From Brevibacterium atlanticum (lineage in GTDB: Bacteria; Actinomycetota; Actinomycetes; Actinomycetales; Brevibacteriaceae): a stretch of DNA of 64,000 nt. Below the pieces are notes generated by a model. It was not told where the DNA came from and made no database searches. It saw only the letters and a program-made list of their open reading frames with translations. Positions 36,533-45,485 of the stretch are shown here, one piece after another; position 1 is the first letter of the stretch; each line of letters starts with the position of its first letter. Where the stretch lies: positions 3,648,503 through 3,712,502 of the forward strand of contig NZ_CP050152.1 of assembly GCF_011617245.1 (NCBI RefSeq), written 5' to 3'. The position numbers and the translations under genes are program-made.

Positions 36533-36588
36533 GTGGGACGTGGCCTGTGGGACCGGGCCTGTGGGACCGGGCCTGTGGGACCTGGTCC
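36533..36588 (+). repeat. Four tandem 14-bp repeats in front of the GntR gene
   Basis: Units GTGGGACGTGGCCT, GTGGGACCGGGCCT (twice) and GTGGGACCTGGTCC run without gaps. They are about 60 bases before the regulator start, within the 5' leader if transcription begins near the operator. Because 14 is not a multiple of 3, a coding role is unlikely. Confidence 0.8.
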
Positions 36589-36644
36589 GAGGAGTGGGAG
36601 AATCACGTGAGCAGAAGGACCGACATGGAGAGGCGGGGCGAGTG

Positions 36645-37376
36645 ATGGCCGATGCCGAGTGGAAGCCTGTGAGCAGGTCGTCGACCTATGAGCTCGTCAT
36701 CGATGCGATTGAGGAGCGCATCATCGCCGGTGAGCTGGGTGTGGGAGACCTGCTGCCGGCCGAACGTGACCTCGCCTCGAAACTCGGAGTCAGTCGCGCA
36801 AGCGTCCGCGAGGCCCTCCGCGTCCTCGAGAGCCTCGGCGTCGTCCGTTCGAGCGGCGGGTCGGGACGCGGAGCCGGAACCTTCATCGCCGCGATGCCCA
36901 CCGCCGCACTCACCCGCTTCCTCCGCCTTCACGTGGCACTGACGAACTTCAGCCTCAGCGACGTCATCGAGACCCGCGTCCAGCTCGAGCAGTCGAGCGC
37001 CGTGCTCGCCGCGACCCGCGCCGACGAGGATGCCCTGGCCGTCATCAACGCGCAGCTGGCGATCATGGACACCCCCGGGGTCAGCCTCGAAGTCTTCAAC
37101 GACGCCGACACGGCCTTCCACGTCGCCATCGCCCAGGCCGCGGGAAACCAGCTCTTCTCCGACCTCACGGGAGCAATCCGCACCTCCCTGCGGACGACGA
37201 TCTTCGCCTCGTTCCACCAGGTCGACGATCCGACGACGCTGATGGGCCGCCTCCAGTCCCAGCACCGAGGCATCGCCGAGGCGATCGTCGCCGGTGACGG
37301 CGAGCGCGCGGCCCGATTGACGGAGGAGCACATCCGCACCGCGGCAGCGGCTCTCCCCGGCCTCCACAAGCCCTAG
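36645..37376 (+). CDS. FadR-subfamily GntR regulator of lactate genes
   Basis: 243 residues from ATG 36645; GTG 36642 is an alternative, and an upstream open frame is the repeat region. The winged helix is GVGDLLPAERDLASKLGVSR followed by ASVREALRVLESLG. The C-terminal FCD ligand domain carries the metal His pattern (FHVAIAQAAGN, QHRGIAEAIVAGD). By position it most likely senses lactate and controls lldP-lldD, as LldR does. Its end abuts the palindrome at 37379. Confidence 0.9.
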   Translation: MADAEWKPVSRSSTYELVIDAIEERIIAGELGVGDLLPAERDLASKLGVSRASVREALRVLESLGVVRSSGGSGRGAGTFIAAMPTAALTRFLRLHVALTNFSLSDVIETRVQLEQSSAVLAATRADEDALAVINAQLAIMDTPGVSLEVFNDADTAFHVAIAQAAGNQLFSDLTGAIRTSLRTTIFASFHQVDDPTTLMGRLQSQHRGIAEAIVAGDGERAARLTEEHIRTAAAALPGLHKP

Positions 37377-37378
37377 CG

Positions 37379-37462
37379 GACCCCCTCAATTGCTACCTGA
37401 CGGCGGCCTAGCAACCTCGCGCGAGGTTGCTAGGCCGCCGTCAGGTAGCAATTGAGGGGGTC
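37379..37462. terminator. 84-base perfect palindrome, bidirectional terminator (repeat family A, copy 2)
   Basis: A gap-free palindrome with 42-bp arms centred between 37420 and 37421 (centre CTCGCGCGAG). It starts three bases after the GntR stop and its last bases include part of the RND gene stop codon (37461-37463). The central 60 bases match the palindrome at 591-652 except for C/T at one symmetric pair and the loop. No T-tract. Confidence 0.85.
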
Positions 37463-40400
37463 ACTCCTCGGCCGCCCGCTTCGCCTCTCTTCTCTCCGCC
37501 TTGTGGGCTGCCCGGGTCTCCTTGCGTCGTTCGACGAGGAGGTAGAGCGCGGGGACGAGGATGAGGGTGAGCACCGTCGACGAGGTGAGCCCGCCGATGA
37601 CGACGATCGCCAGCGGCTGTGAGATGAAGACTCCCCCACCGGTGAGTCCCAGCGACATCGGCACGAGCGCGAAGATCGTCGCGGCCGCGGTCATGAGGAT
37701 CGGGCGCAAGCGCAGCCGAGTGCCGTGGACGATTGCGTCCATGAGGTCCAGGCCGTCCTCGCGGAGTTTGTTGATGAGGTCGATGAGCACGATCGCATTC
37801 GTCACGACGATGCCGATGAGCATGAGCAGACCGATGAGCGAGGGAATGCCCAACGGCGTTCCGGTCACCAGCAGGAGGAGCACCGCACCGGTCGCGGCGA
37901 ACGGGATCGACACGAGCAGGATGAGCGGCTGGACGAAGCTGCGGAACGTCGCGATCATGACGAGGAACACGAGCACGATCGCCACGGCCATAGCCGCCCC
38001 GAGCTGACCGAAGGAATCAGCCTGCTCCTGGCTGGCACCGCCGACGTCGAAGCTCACGCCTTCGGGCAGGTCCATGGTCTCGGTCAGGTCGGTGGCGGCA
38101 GCAGTGACCGTTTCGAGCTGACCCTCGGCCGGGGTCGCGAACACCGTGACTCGGCGGTCGCCGTCGGCGCGATCGATCGTCGCTGGGGTCTCGGCCTTCC
38201 TCACCTTCGCGATCTCGTCGACGGTGATCGGGTCACCGGTGATGTCGGGGATGGCGGCCTGCTCGTCGGCGAGGCTCTGCTCCTCTTCCTGAGTCTGCTC
38301 CTGTTCACGCTGACCGTCGACGAGGTCGTCGATCGCGTCATTGGCCTCCTTCAGGCCCTTCTCCGCCTGTTCGACTCCTTCGCGGGCCTGTTCCACCTGA
38401 TCGGCGGCCGTCTCGGCGGGGCTCGGTGCCGGCGGTGGATTCTCAGCCTCGCGCAGGGCCTTGCGGGCCTCTTCGAGCTGGTCGGCGGCATCGTCGCGGG
38501 CCTCGCGCGCCTGGTCGAGCTGTTCGGCCGAATCGTCGGCGGCCTTGCGCTTGGCCTCTTCAGCGCGGGCGTCGGTCTTCTTCTCGACCCTGTCGGTGGC
38601 CTCTTCCTGTGCGTTCTGCGTCTGCACCTCGGTGACGGGCAGCTCGAGTGCACGGATCTCATCCGGGGTCGCATCCTGGTGGGTCGGGGCGAGGAAGATG
38701 TCGCGTTCCTTGCCCTTCAAGGTCAGCTTTCCCGCCTCGGTGCCATGCAGAGCGGCGGCGATGGCCTGGCCGACCTCGGCTTGGCTGTACCCGTAGTCGG
38801 CGGCCTTCTCCCGGTCGACGTCGACCTCGATGACCGGCTGATCGGCGGCGAGGTCGTTCCGGGCGGATCGGACACCGTCAGTGTCCGCCATTGTCGTCGT
38901 CACCTCGTCGGCGGCCTTCCGCAGTGCTGCCAAGTCAGTACCCGAGAGCGTGACCTCGACCTCGTCGCTGACGGATCCGCCGGCGTCCTGGACGTCGATG
39001 TCACCGGCGTCCTTACCGAGGTCGCCCAGCTGGGTGCGGATCCGGTTCGTCGCGACCTCGGCCTCGGAATCCTCGGCGAGGGTGACGTTGAACTGGTTCT
39101 CGGCTCCGGATTCCGGGCCGTTGACCGTCGTCGAGTAGGTGTCGACATCCGGGTCGTCGCCGAGGACGGCTTCGACGCGCTTGGCGGCTTTGTCTCCGGC
39201 TTCCAGCGATGCCCCGGCCGGCAGTGTCTGGGTGATGTAGAGGGAGTTGGCTCCAGCCGAACCGAGCAGGTCGGTCTTGAGGAAGGTCGCACCCATCATC
39301 GTGACGATGAAGATGATCACGGAGAACGCGATCGTCCGCCAGGGATGGTGCAGGGCGGAGATGATGGCGGGCAGGCTGCGCTGCTGGAGACGGTCGACCC
39401 GACCGGAGGCCTCTCCGTCCCCCGGTGCCGGTGAGACGACGGGCTCGACGGTCGCGTCCGGCAGCAGGTCCTTACCTTTGGCTGCGCGTTTCGCGTTCTT
39501 CTTCTCGATCGTCTTCTGGCGGCGTTCGGCCCGGGCCACAGCCCTCTTGTGCTGCTTGGCGGTCCACAGCTCGAAGCTGCGGTCAGTGGCGGCCTGCCGC
39601 TTGGGTGAAAGCGGTTTGGGGCTGCGGCGCAGCACCCAATAGCTGAAGACCGGGACGATCGTCAGCGCCACGACCAGCGAGGCCAACAGCGCCAGGGAGA
39701 CTGTGACCGAGAAGGGTCGGAAGAGCTGTCCGGCGATGCCGTCGACGAAGGCGATGGGCAGGAACACCGCGACGGTGGTCAGGGTCGAGGCGGTGATGGC
39801 TCCGGCGACCTGTTTGACGCTGGCGACGATGTCGTTGATGGTCAGGTCGGTTGTGCCCTGCCGCCGACGGATGTTCTCGATGACGACGATGGAGTCGTCG
39901 ACGACGCGGCCGACGGCGATCGTCAGGGCTCCGAGGGTGAGGATGTTGAGTGTGTAGTCGCCGACCTGGAGGCCGATCATCGCGATGAGCAGCGACATCG
40001 GGATCGAGATCGCGGCGACGATGGTCGAGCGGAAGGAGCCGAGGAAGGCGAGGATGACGAAGATCGCGAAGATCAGGCCGAGTCCGCCTTCGACGGAGAG
40101 GTCGTGGATGGACTTCTCGATCTCCGGCGCCTGGTCGAAGATCGTCGAGAACTCCGTGTCGTCGCCGAGTGTCGGACCCACTCGGTCGAGGGTGTCGGCG
40201 ACCTTGTGGGAGACGTCGACGACGTTGGCGTCCTGGTCCTTGGTCACCGAGACGGTCACGGAGTCCTCGCCGTCGGCGCGGGACAGTGAGGTCTTGTCGA
40301 TCGAGTCGAGGTCGACGTCGGCGACGTCGCCGAGCAGCACGGTGCCGTCCTGAGTGCGTAGCGGCGTCTTCTCGATCTGTTCGACGGCGTCGACCTCGGT

Positions 40401-41087
40401 GCCGACCTCCACGGCCATCGAGGTGTCGCCCTGGCTGCTGCGACCGGCGGGGACGACGGTGCCGGCGGCTTCGAGTTCGTCAGGGACCGAAGATTCGACG
40501 ACGTTGTGCTCCGCGACATCCTCAGGGCGGAAGGAGATGGTCACTCGCTGTTCGTCCTGACCGGTGACCTCGACGTTCGAGACACCGTCGAGGGCGCGCA
40601 GCTCGGGGACGAGGTCGGCTTCGAGGCGGTCGCCGAGCGTCTTCGGATCTCCGCCGGAGACGGCGAACATCGACACCGGAACGTCATCCATCTGGTAGGA
40701 CAGGACCTCGACCTCGGCGTCGTCGGGCAGGTCCGCCTTCGCTCCGTCCACGGCCGAACGGATCGAGTCGGTCATCTTCTCGGAGTCTTCACCGAAGGGC
40801 CAGGTCACCTCGGCGGTCATCATCCCCGACGAGGTGGAGGTGGTCACCGATTCGAGTTCGCCGACCCCCTCGAGCGCGGTTTCCAGCGGTTTCGTCACGG
40901 TCTCTTCGACGACCTCCGGGGAGGCGCCGGGCACGGTTGCCTGCACCGAGGTGCTGGGCAGGTCGACCGAGGGCATCGTCTCCTGGTTGAGCGAGGTGGT
41001 CGCGACGACGCCGAAGACGGCGATCACGAGGGTGAGCAGTCCGACGATGAGGCGGTTCTTCAGACTCATCCGGGTGATCAGGGACAC
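37461..41087 (-). CDS. RND-family (HAE1/AcrB-like) exporter with coiled-coil insertion
   Basis: 1208 residues from GTG 41087, which follows GGAGGAA; the open frame upstream is Arg/Pro-rich and unlikely coding. Twelve membrane segments in the RND arrangement. The proton-relay pair is present in GRVVDDSIVVIENIRRR (TM4), while the TM10 lysine of AcrB is replaced in IVVTNAIVLID. There are two unusual parts: a basic cytoplasmic loop (about 482-582) and an Ala/Glu/Arg-rich helical coiled coil of about 130 residues (about 815-945) inside the second large extracytoplasmic loop. Substrate unknown. No adaptor or outer-membrane partner is nearby. Confidence 0.9.
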   Translation of the reverse strand: MSLITRMSLKNRLIVGLLTLVIAVFGVVATTSLNQETMPSVDLPSTSVQATVPGASPEVVEETVTKPLETALEGVGELESVTTSTSSGMMTAEVTWPFGEDSEKMTDSIRSAVDGAKADLPDDAEVEVLSYQMDDVPVSMFAVSGGDPKTLGDRLEADLVPELRALDGVSNVEVTGQDEQRVTISFRPEDVAEHNVVESSVPDELEAAGTVVPAGRSSQGDTSMAVEVGTEVDAVEQIEKTPLRTQDGTVLLGDVADVDLDSIDKTSLSRADGEDSVTVSVTKDQDANVVDVSHKVADTLDRVGPTLGDDTEFSTIFDQAPEIEKSIHDLSVEGGLGLIFAIFVILAFLGSFRSTIVAAISIPMSLLIAMIGLQVGDYTLNILTLGALTIAVGRVVDDSIVVIENIRRRQGTTDLTINDIVASVKQVAGAITASTLTTVAVFLPIAFVDGIAGQLFRPFSVTVSLALLASLVVALTIVPVFSYWVLRRSPKPLSPKRQAATDRSFELWTAKQHKRAVARAERRQKTIEKKNAKRAAKGKDLLPDATVEPVVSPAPGDGEASGRVDRLQQRSLPAIISALHHPWRTIAFSVIIFIVTMMGATFLKTDLLGSAGANSLYITQTLPAGASLEAGDKAAKRVEAVLGDDPDVDTYSTTVNGPESGAENQFNVTLAEDSEAEVATNRIRTQLGDLGKDAGDIDVQDAGGSVSDEVEVTLSGTDLAALRKAADEVTTTMADTDGVRSARNDLAADQPVIEVDVDREKAADYGYSQAEVGQAIAAALHGTEAGKLTLKGKERDIFLAPTHQDATPDEIRALELPVTEVQTQNAQEEATDRVEKKTDARAEEAKRKAADDSAEQLDQAREARDDAADQLEEARKALREAENPPPAPSPAETAADQVEQAREGVEQAEKGLKEANDAIDDLVDGQREQEQTQEEEQSLADEQAAIPDITGDPITVDEIAKVRKAETPATIDRADGDRRVTVFATPAEGQLETVTAAATDLTETMDLPEGVSFDVGGASQEQADSFGQLGAAMAVAIVLVFLVMIATFRSFVQPLILLVSIPFAATGAVLLLLVTGTPLGIPSLIGLLMLIGIVVTNAIVLIDLINKLREDGLDLMDAIVHGTRLRLRPILMTAAATIFALVPMSLGLTGGGVFISQPLAIVVIGGLTSSTVLTLILVPALYLLVERRKETRAAHKAERREAKRAAEE

Positions 41088-41449
41088 GGGTTCCTCCGGG
41101 TTCGGGAGTGATGGCTTGCGGTCGGGCTGGTGTCGGTCGGGCTGCTTCCGGCTGGTTCGGTGCGGTCGGCCGTGGGGCAGCGTATTCAGTCTTCCGGGTC
41201 GAGGGGCGTCTTCGCGTCGGCCGAATGGTGTCAACCGTGTCCCCCAAAGGGATGATTTCGCTCGATCGCCGGCCTCTGGTTCGACCCTAGGTTTCCCGGC
41301 CGAGCTCGGGCGCGGGTGTTTCCCTCCGGACCGCCTTCAGGAAATGCGGAGAGGTCCCGGAGGATTGCCCGCGTGCAGGGTCGATTGTCGGACCGGGGTG
41401 TCGACTGTCGGCCAGCGGAGGCCGCCGCATTCGCCCGCGTCAGCGCTGA
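41088..41449. other. 362-base intergenic stretch between RND gene and COG0523 GTPase gene
   Basis: Holds the upstream region of the RND gene and the 3' end of the leftward GTPase gene. Pyrimidine- and G-rich repeats of CGGTCGG and GGTCGGGCTG type are visible at 41117-41180. Overlapping open frames have no supporting ribosome site or motif. No clear terminator. Confidence 0.5.
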
Positions 41450-42619
41450 TCAGCTGTGCAAGCGTACGTGGTGGAGGAGGCGTTCGGCGCGGGCAGTGCC
41501 GGTCGTGAGGCCGGCACCGATTTCATGGTCATTGCCGGTCTTGTGGTCCGCGCCCGGACTGAGCGCGGAGGTGAGGGCGGAGCGGGCCGCCTCGATGTCG
41601 AAATCCTCACCGATGACGACGAGGACGCTGTCGGCGTCCTGCAGATCCGGGGCCTGCCCGGTCTGCTCGGACACGTAGACGTTCGGACCCACAGCCTGCA
41701 CACCGAACCGGGTCCGACGGGGTCCCACTTCGACGAGCACGGTGCCCTTGACCCGGTAGACCCCGGACGGGAGGTCCTCGACGAAGTCCATCACCGCGTC
41801 CGGGTCGGCGCATCCGGTGCCGGTGACGGTCACGGACTGGGCATGGCGGTGCGGCAGGACCGCCTCGTCCTCGCCGGTCTGCTCGGTCGCTGCTTCCGCG
41901 TAGGCCTGGCGCAGCAGTTCCCGGATGGGCAGTTCGGGTTGGATCGATTCGTCCCCGTCGGAGGCCCCACCTCGGCGACGGTCGGCGTAGTCGCGCTCCC
42001 CCACTCCGGGATCGAAGATCAGGGCGGGGTCGAGGCGGGCGTGGTGCGTGCCGATGACGATCACGCGCGGGTTGCGCTGGTGTACGCGGTCGCGAACGGC
42101 TTCGATCGCGGCGTCGCGGTCGGATTCGGGCAGCTGATCGAGCTTGTTGACCAACACCAATGTGGTGGCCGCATAGCGCAGCGGCGGCAGGTGCGAGGTA
42201 TCGACGGTCTTGAAGTGCATGGTCGCGTCGACGACGTCGATGACCCCGCCGAGGTGGAACCGGTGGCGGCCCATGCGCGTGACCATCCGTGCCAGGGTCA
42301 GCGGTTCGGCGAAGCCGCTGGCTTCGATCATGATCGCGTCGAGGCGGAGGCTCGGGTCCGTCATCGCCACCAGCGCGTCCTCGAGTGAGGAGTCATCGGT
42401 CAGGCAGCAGATGCACCCGCCGGAGATCGAGAACGGTTCGTCGACCTGCCCGACGACGAGCCCGGCGTCGATGTTGAGTTCGCCGAAGTCGTTGACGATG
42501 ACGCCGATGCGGGCATCGGGGTGGCGCAGCAGGTGGTTGAGCAGGCTCGTCTTACCGGCGCCGAGGTAGCCGGTGAGGAGGATGACCGGGATCGCTGGTC
42601 TGCGCTGAGCTCCGCCCAT
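41450..42619 (-). CDS. COG0523/CobW-family zinc metallochaperone GTPase
   Basis: 389 residues. Walker A is LLTGYLGAGKTSLLNHLL (about 14-31), the metal motif GCICCL (about 67-72) is the CxCC hallmark, and VNKLDQLPESD supplies the guanine-binding NKxD. A His-rich segment (PHRHAQ, about 257-262) and a CobW_C domain follow. Such proteins load zinc onto client enzymes under zinc starvation. It is divergent from zur and a Zur-like box lies between them, supporting zinc control. Confidence 0.92.
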   Translation of the reverse strand: MGGAQRRPAIPVILLTGYLGAGKTSLLNHLLRHPDARIGVIVNDFGELNIDAGLVVGQVDEPFSISGGCICCLTDDSSLEDALVAMTDPSLRLDAIMIEASGFAEPLTLARMVTRMGRHRFHLGGVIDVVDATMHFKTVDTSHLPPLRYAATTLVLVNKLDQLPESDRDAAIEAVRDRVHQRNPRVIVIGTHHARLDPALIFDPGVGERDYADRRRGGASDGDESIQPELPIRELLRQAYAEAATEQTGEDEAVLPHRHAQSVTVTGTGCADPDAVMDFVEDLPSGVYRVKGTVLVEVGPRRTRFGVQAVGPNVYVSEQTGQAPDLQDADSVLVVIGEDFDIEAARSALTSALSPGADHKTGNDHEIGAGLTTGTARAERLLHHVRLHS

Positions 42620-42662
42620 GTCTCCCCCTGTGCTGGTGCTGTCCGCTCGATTTCTCGCCCGT

Positions 42663-42683
42663 TAATGGTAACGTGTTTCATTA
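42663..42683. promoter_or_regulatory. Putative Zur box between the COG0523 gene and zur
   Basis: A 21-base imperfect palindrome beginning TAATGGTAAC and ending GTTTCATTA, with G at its centre, similar to actinomycete Zur operators. It lies 44 bases from the GTPase start and 68 from zur. Confidence 0.6.
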
Positions 42684-42689
42684 TTTCTT

Positions 42690-42717
42690 CCGCATATGCA
42701 CGCTCACGCATATGCGG
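42690..42717. promoter_or_regulatory. Perfect inverted repeat CCGCATATGC-N8-GCATATGCGG upstream of zur
   Basis: Arms 42690-42699 and 42708-42717 are exact complements. It sits between the Zur-like box and the zur ribosome site (GAGGAGGG), so it may be a second operator or a leader hairpin. Binding factor unknown. Confidence 0.5.
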
Positions 42718-42750
42718 TTCGCTCGGGATCATCGAGGAGGGTCTCCAGCC

Positions 42751-43158
42751 ATGGCAGCTCCGGAGAAGAAGACACGCAGCACGGCACAGAAGGCCCTCAT
42801 CCGCGACGCCTTGGAATCAGAGACCCGCTTCGTCTCGGCCAAGCAGCTCCACCGCCGGCTCGAGGACGACGGTGCGAGCGTCGGCCTGGCCACCGTCTAC
42901 CGTCAGCTCAACGCACTCGGTCGCAGCGGTGACGCCGATACGATCACGATCGGTGAGACGCAGCTCTTCCGCGCCTGCGCGCAGGCCGAACACCATCATC
43001 ATCTCGTCTGCGAACGCTGCGGTACCGCCGTCGAGATCGACCCGCCCAGCGAGGACTGGATGCGCACCGTCGCAGGCTCCCACGGCTTCGAGATCACACA
43101 CCACGTGTTCGAGATCTTCGGCATCTGCGCCGACTGCCGAACCGCCGCAGCCGACTGA
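42751..43158 (+). CDS. zur: Fur-family regulator, probably the zinc uptake repressor Zur
   Basis: 135 residues from ATG 42751, preceded by GAGGAGGG at nine bases; the open frame begins earlier but crosses the operator. The winged helix ends in VGLATVYRQLNALGRSG. Metal ligands are visible: AEHHHHLVCERCGTAVEID (His cluster and CxxC) and the C-terminal GICADC (CxxC), which form the structural zinc site of Fur proteins. Identity as Zur rather than Fur rests on the neighbours: COG0523 GTPases and a zinc-free L36. Confidence 0.88.
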   Translation: MAAPEKKTRSTAQKALIRDALESETRFVSAKQLHRRLEDDGASVGLATVYRQLNALGRSGDADTITIGETQLFRACAQAEHHHHLVCERCGTAVEIDPPSEDWMRTVAGSHGFEITHHVFEIFGICADCRTAAAD

Positions 43159-43176
43159 GGCCCGAAACTCGCACAA

Positions 43177-43238
43177 CAGCTTGGTGAACCGACAGCAGCT
43201 CGGTGCATGGGCCAAGCTGTTGTCGGTTGACCAAGCTG
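43177..43238. terminator. Long hairpin between convergent zur and the GTPase-dead COG0523 relative
   Basis: 24-base arms (43177-43200 and 43215-43238) match at 22 positions: CAGCTTGGTGAACCGACA against its complement with two mismatches. Loop of 14 bases. It lies 18 bases after zur and 32 before the opposing stop. No T-tract. Confidence 0.75.
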
Positions 43239-43270
43239 GAAGCTCGTGGCGCACCAGCGGCAGGAGAGCG

Positions 43271-44335
43271 TCAGCCTCGGTGTGCTGTGTCCCATGCAGG
43301 GAAGTCGTCAGGGTACTCCAGCCAGGCCATGGGTCCGGCGAGCAGCTCGGCGTCGGTGAGCACCGCGCGTTCCAACGCCTCCCGCAGCCCTGCCTCGTCG
43401 AGGTCGATGCCGATGAAGGCCAGCTCCTGTCCCAGCGCCAGCAGTTCGGCACCTTCGCCGAGGTAGGGCCCGGCCGTCAGCGGCGCGAGCATGAGTCGCG
43501 TCGACGTCTGATCCCAGTGGGCCGTCACGTACGGACGCGATGCCAGGCGCGCGAACCCTGCCGACCGGATGATTCGTCCCCAACATCCCTCACCGAGCGC
43601 GGCGGTCAGCACTGCCTGCAGCCGCTGCGGATGGAACGGCCGCGCCTGCTCGTAACGGAAGCCGGAGGCGCGCTTCGCACAGCCGGGAGGACTGAACTCC
43701 GAGTTGAGGATGGCCGTCCACCCGGCCGAGGGCGGGCGCTGCCCGAAATCCCAGCACACGGGCTCATGCACCGAGTCGCCGTCGAGGACGAATCGGTGGG
43801 CTTCAGGAGCGAGGTGGGCGATAAGGTCGACGGCTTCCGCCGGCTCACCGTCGCCCGCCCCCAACAGGGCCAGCGTCGAGGCGAACTCGACCTGCCCGAC
43901 GAGCCGAATGCAGCGATCCTCGTCCTCGAGGTCGCCGGACAGACAGGTGAGGTCGACGGCGCAGACGAGATCGGAGAGCACCGCCGGCGAATCGGCCGCG
44001 CTCAGCGCCCCGATGACCTCTGGGCACGCGGTGTCGTCGGCGTATTCGAGGACGAATCCGCGAATACCCGCAGTCATGCCGAGAAGGCCGACGAGGCGGT
44101 CGATGGCGTCGATGCCCTGCTCGGTCTGCTCGGCTGGCACGAAGACGTAGCCCCGGGACCTGGCCATGTCCATCGCATAGCGGCGGCGCTCGTGAGCGCA
44201 GAGTCCGACGACGGCGATCGCGTCGATCCCAGACACGACCGGCCCCGACTTCCGCTCAGCCAGCCTGGGTATCTGCTCGGCCGGCCCTGGCATCCGCACG
44301 CCCGGCTCCCCCGATCGGTCGACTGGTTCCTGCAT
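43271..44335 (-). CDS. COG0523-like protein with lost Walker A, CobW_C domain retained
   Basis: 354 residues from ATG 44335, chosen for its AAGGAAG ribosome site; an in-frame ATG at 44383 lies inside the Zur-like box. The N-terminal half keeps the GTPase outline (IDAIAVVGLCAHERRRYAMD) but has no GxxGxGKS/T and no CxCC motif, so it should not bind GTP normally. The C-terminal part is CobW_C-like (FHPQRLQAVL, GCWGRIIRSAGFARLASRP, ELAFIGIDLDEAGLREALE). Divergent from a zinc-free L36 gene and next to zur, it is probably induced by zinc starvation. Exact role unknown. Confidence 0.75.
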   Translation of the reverse strand: MQEPVDRSGEPGVRMPGPAEQIPRLAERKSGPVVSGIDAIAVVGLCAHERRRYAMDMARSRGYVFVPAEQTEQGIDAIDRLVGLLGMTAGIRGFVLEYADDTACPEVIGALSAADSPAVLSDLVCAVDLTCLSGDLEDEDRCIRLVGQVEFASTLALLGAGDGEPAEAVDLIAHLAPEAHRFVLDGDSVHEPVCWDFGQRPPSAGWTAILNSEFSPPGCAKRASGFRYEQARPFHPQRLQAVLTAALGEGCWGRIIRSAGFARLASRPYVTAHWDQTSTRLMLAPLTAGPYLGEGAELLALGQELAFIGIDLDEAGLREALERAVLTDAELLAGPMAWLEYPDDFPAWDTAHRG

Positions 44336-44370
44336 TCGCTTCCTTCCCGATGAGGTCGTAGTATTGACGC

Positions 44371-44388
44371 TAATAATACTCATTCTCA
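44371..44388. promoter_or_regulatory. Putative Zur box between the COG0523-like gene and rpmJ
   Basis: On the minus strand TGAGAATGAGTATTATTA matches the Zur-type TGAAAATGATTTTCATTA at 14 of 18 positions. It lies between the divergent starts 44335 and 44405. Confidence 0.55.
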
Positions 44389-44404
44389 GTAAGGAGTCAC
44401 GCTC

Positions 44405-44527
44405 ATGAAGGTTCGCAATTCCCTCCGCTCCCTGAAGTCGCAGCCGGGTTCACAGGTGGTGCGTCGACGCGGACGCGTCTTCGTCATCAACAAGAAGAAC
44501 CCGAAGTTCAAGGCCCGACAGGGCTGA
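44405..44527 (+). CDS. rpmJ: Ribosomal protein L36, zinc-independent (C-minus) paralogue
   Basis: 40 residues: [19 protein letters not shown], then [21 protein letters not shown]. This matches the L36 form that lacks the four zinc ligands (no Cys at all), known to replace zinc-binding L36 under zinc starvation. The start has AAGGAGTC upstream. It is too short for most gene finders. The Zur-like box just upstream fits this role; the zinc-binding copy is presumably elsewhere in the genome. Confidence 0.93.
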   Translation: MKVRNSLRSLKSQPGSQVVRRRGRVFVINKKNPKFKARQG

Positions 44528-44630
44528 GCGGCGGAGCGTAGGCAGGGCTGAGCGGCAGCCTGATCGCGCCGAAGTCCTCAGCAGGATCGACGGCCGCCCG
44601 CATCGGTTCCCGAATCAGGGACCGCATCGG

Positions 44631-45266
44631 TCACTCCAGCCGAGCTCGGATCTCGTCGAGTTCGGCTGCGGTGTCGAAATCCTTCAAAACGTGCGGATCG
44701 ACGTCGACGACGGCGGGCTCTAAAACGGCGAAGAGGAGTTTCACGGCACCGTCGGTGGGGTCGCCGATGTCAGCCAGGCGAGCACACAGCAGCTCGGTCG
44801 GCCACGCGGCGCAGAGGTACTGCGTCTTCCCGCGGTCGTCCGTGCCCGCCGCCGGCCCTCCGGTCTCCCGGCAGGTGCGAATGAGTTCGCCGAGGTGGCC
44901 CGCCGTGATCATCGGCATGTCCCCCGCGAGGACGAGAGTGACGTCTGCCTGTGGGACCGCTGACGCGGCAGGATGCGGCGCACCCTCCACGGCCAGTGGC
45001 TGCATCGCCGCCATGGCGGCCGCGATCCCGGCCAATGGGCCGGAGAACGCGGGCTCCTCCCGTACTTCACGCACGTCGTCCCGCTCCGCCTCCGACAGCC
45101 CGTCCCGCGGTCCAACCACCCACACCTCGGCGCCCTCGTCGAGGCCACGGATACTTGCAAGGATCCGTGAGATCGTCGACTGTCCACCCACGTCGACTCC
45201 GGGTTTGTGCACGCCTGCAAACCTCCGGGAGCGCCCGCCGGTGAGAATGATCGCGTTGACCGTCAT
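44631..45266 (-). CDS. mobA: Molybdenum cofactor guanylyltransferase MobA-like
   Basis: 211 residues from ATG 45266. The nucleotidyltransferase signature is NAIILTGGRSRRFAGVHKPG (residues about 3-22), and the metal-binding DMP motif is VLAGDMPMITAGHLGEL. MobA transfers GMP from GTP to molybdopterin to make the guanine dinucleotide cofactor. Length is normal. No other molybdenum gene is in the window, so the assignment among NTP_transf_3 proteins is by motif only. Confidence 0.85.
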   Translation of the reverse strand: MTVNAIILTGGRSRRFAGVHKPGVDVGGQSTISRILASIRGLDEGAEVWVVGPRDGLSEAERDDVREVREEPAFSGPLAGIAAAMAAMQPLAVEGAPHPAASAVPQADVTLVLAGDMPMITAGHLGELIRTCRETGGPAAGTDDRGKTQYLCAAWPTELLCARLADIGDPTDGAVKLLFAVLEPAVVDVDPHVLKDFDTAAELDEIRARLE

Positions 45267-45485
45267 ACCTCGATCGTACCGACCGGCAGAATCTCGACCG
45301 ACCGCAGGCGATGCCTGGCATCGACCGCCACTCCCGCCGGCTGCCTGCACAGTCCTCGGCGACCCCTGGCGACGAATTCCGCAGCGCAGCCCGACCGAAT
45401 CGGCGCTAGTCTGGGCGGGAACACAGCCACCTCGCGCACGCACCGTCGAGTGCGCCGCGCACTGCCGAGCGCACGGAGGATGATC

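Noticed and set aside
36498..36644. N-terminal extension of the GntR regulator into the 14-bp repeats
   Set aside because: No ribosome site, repeat period not a multiple of three, and the GntR fold begins only after 36645.
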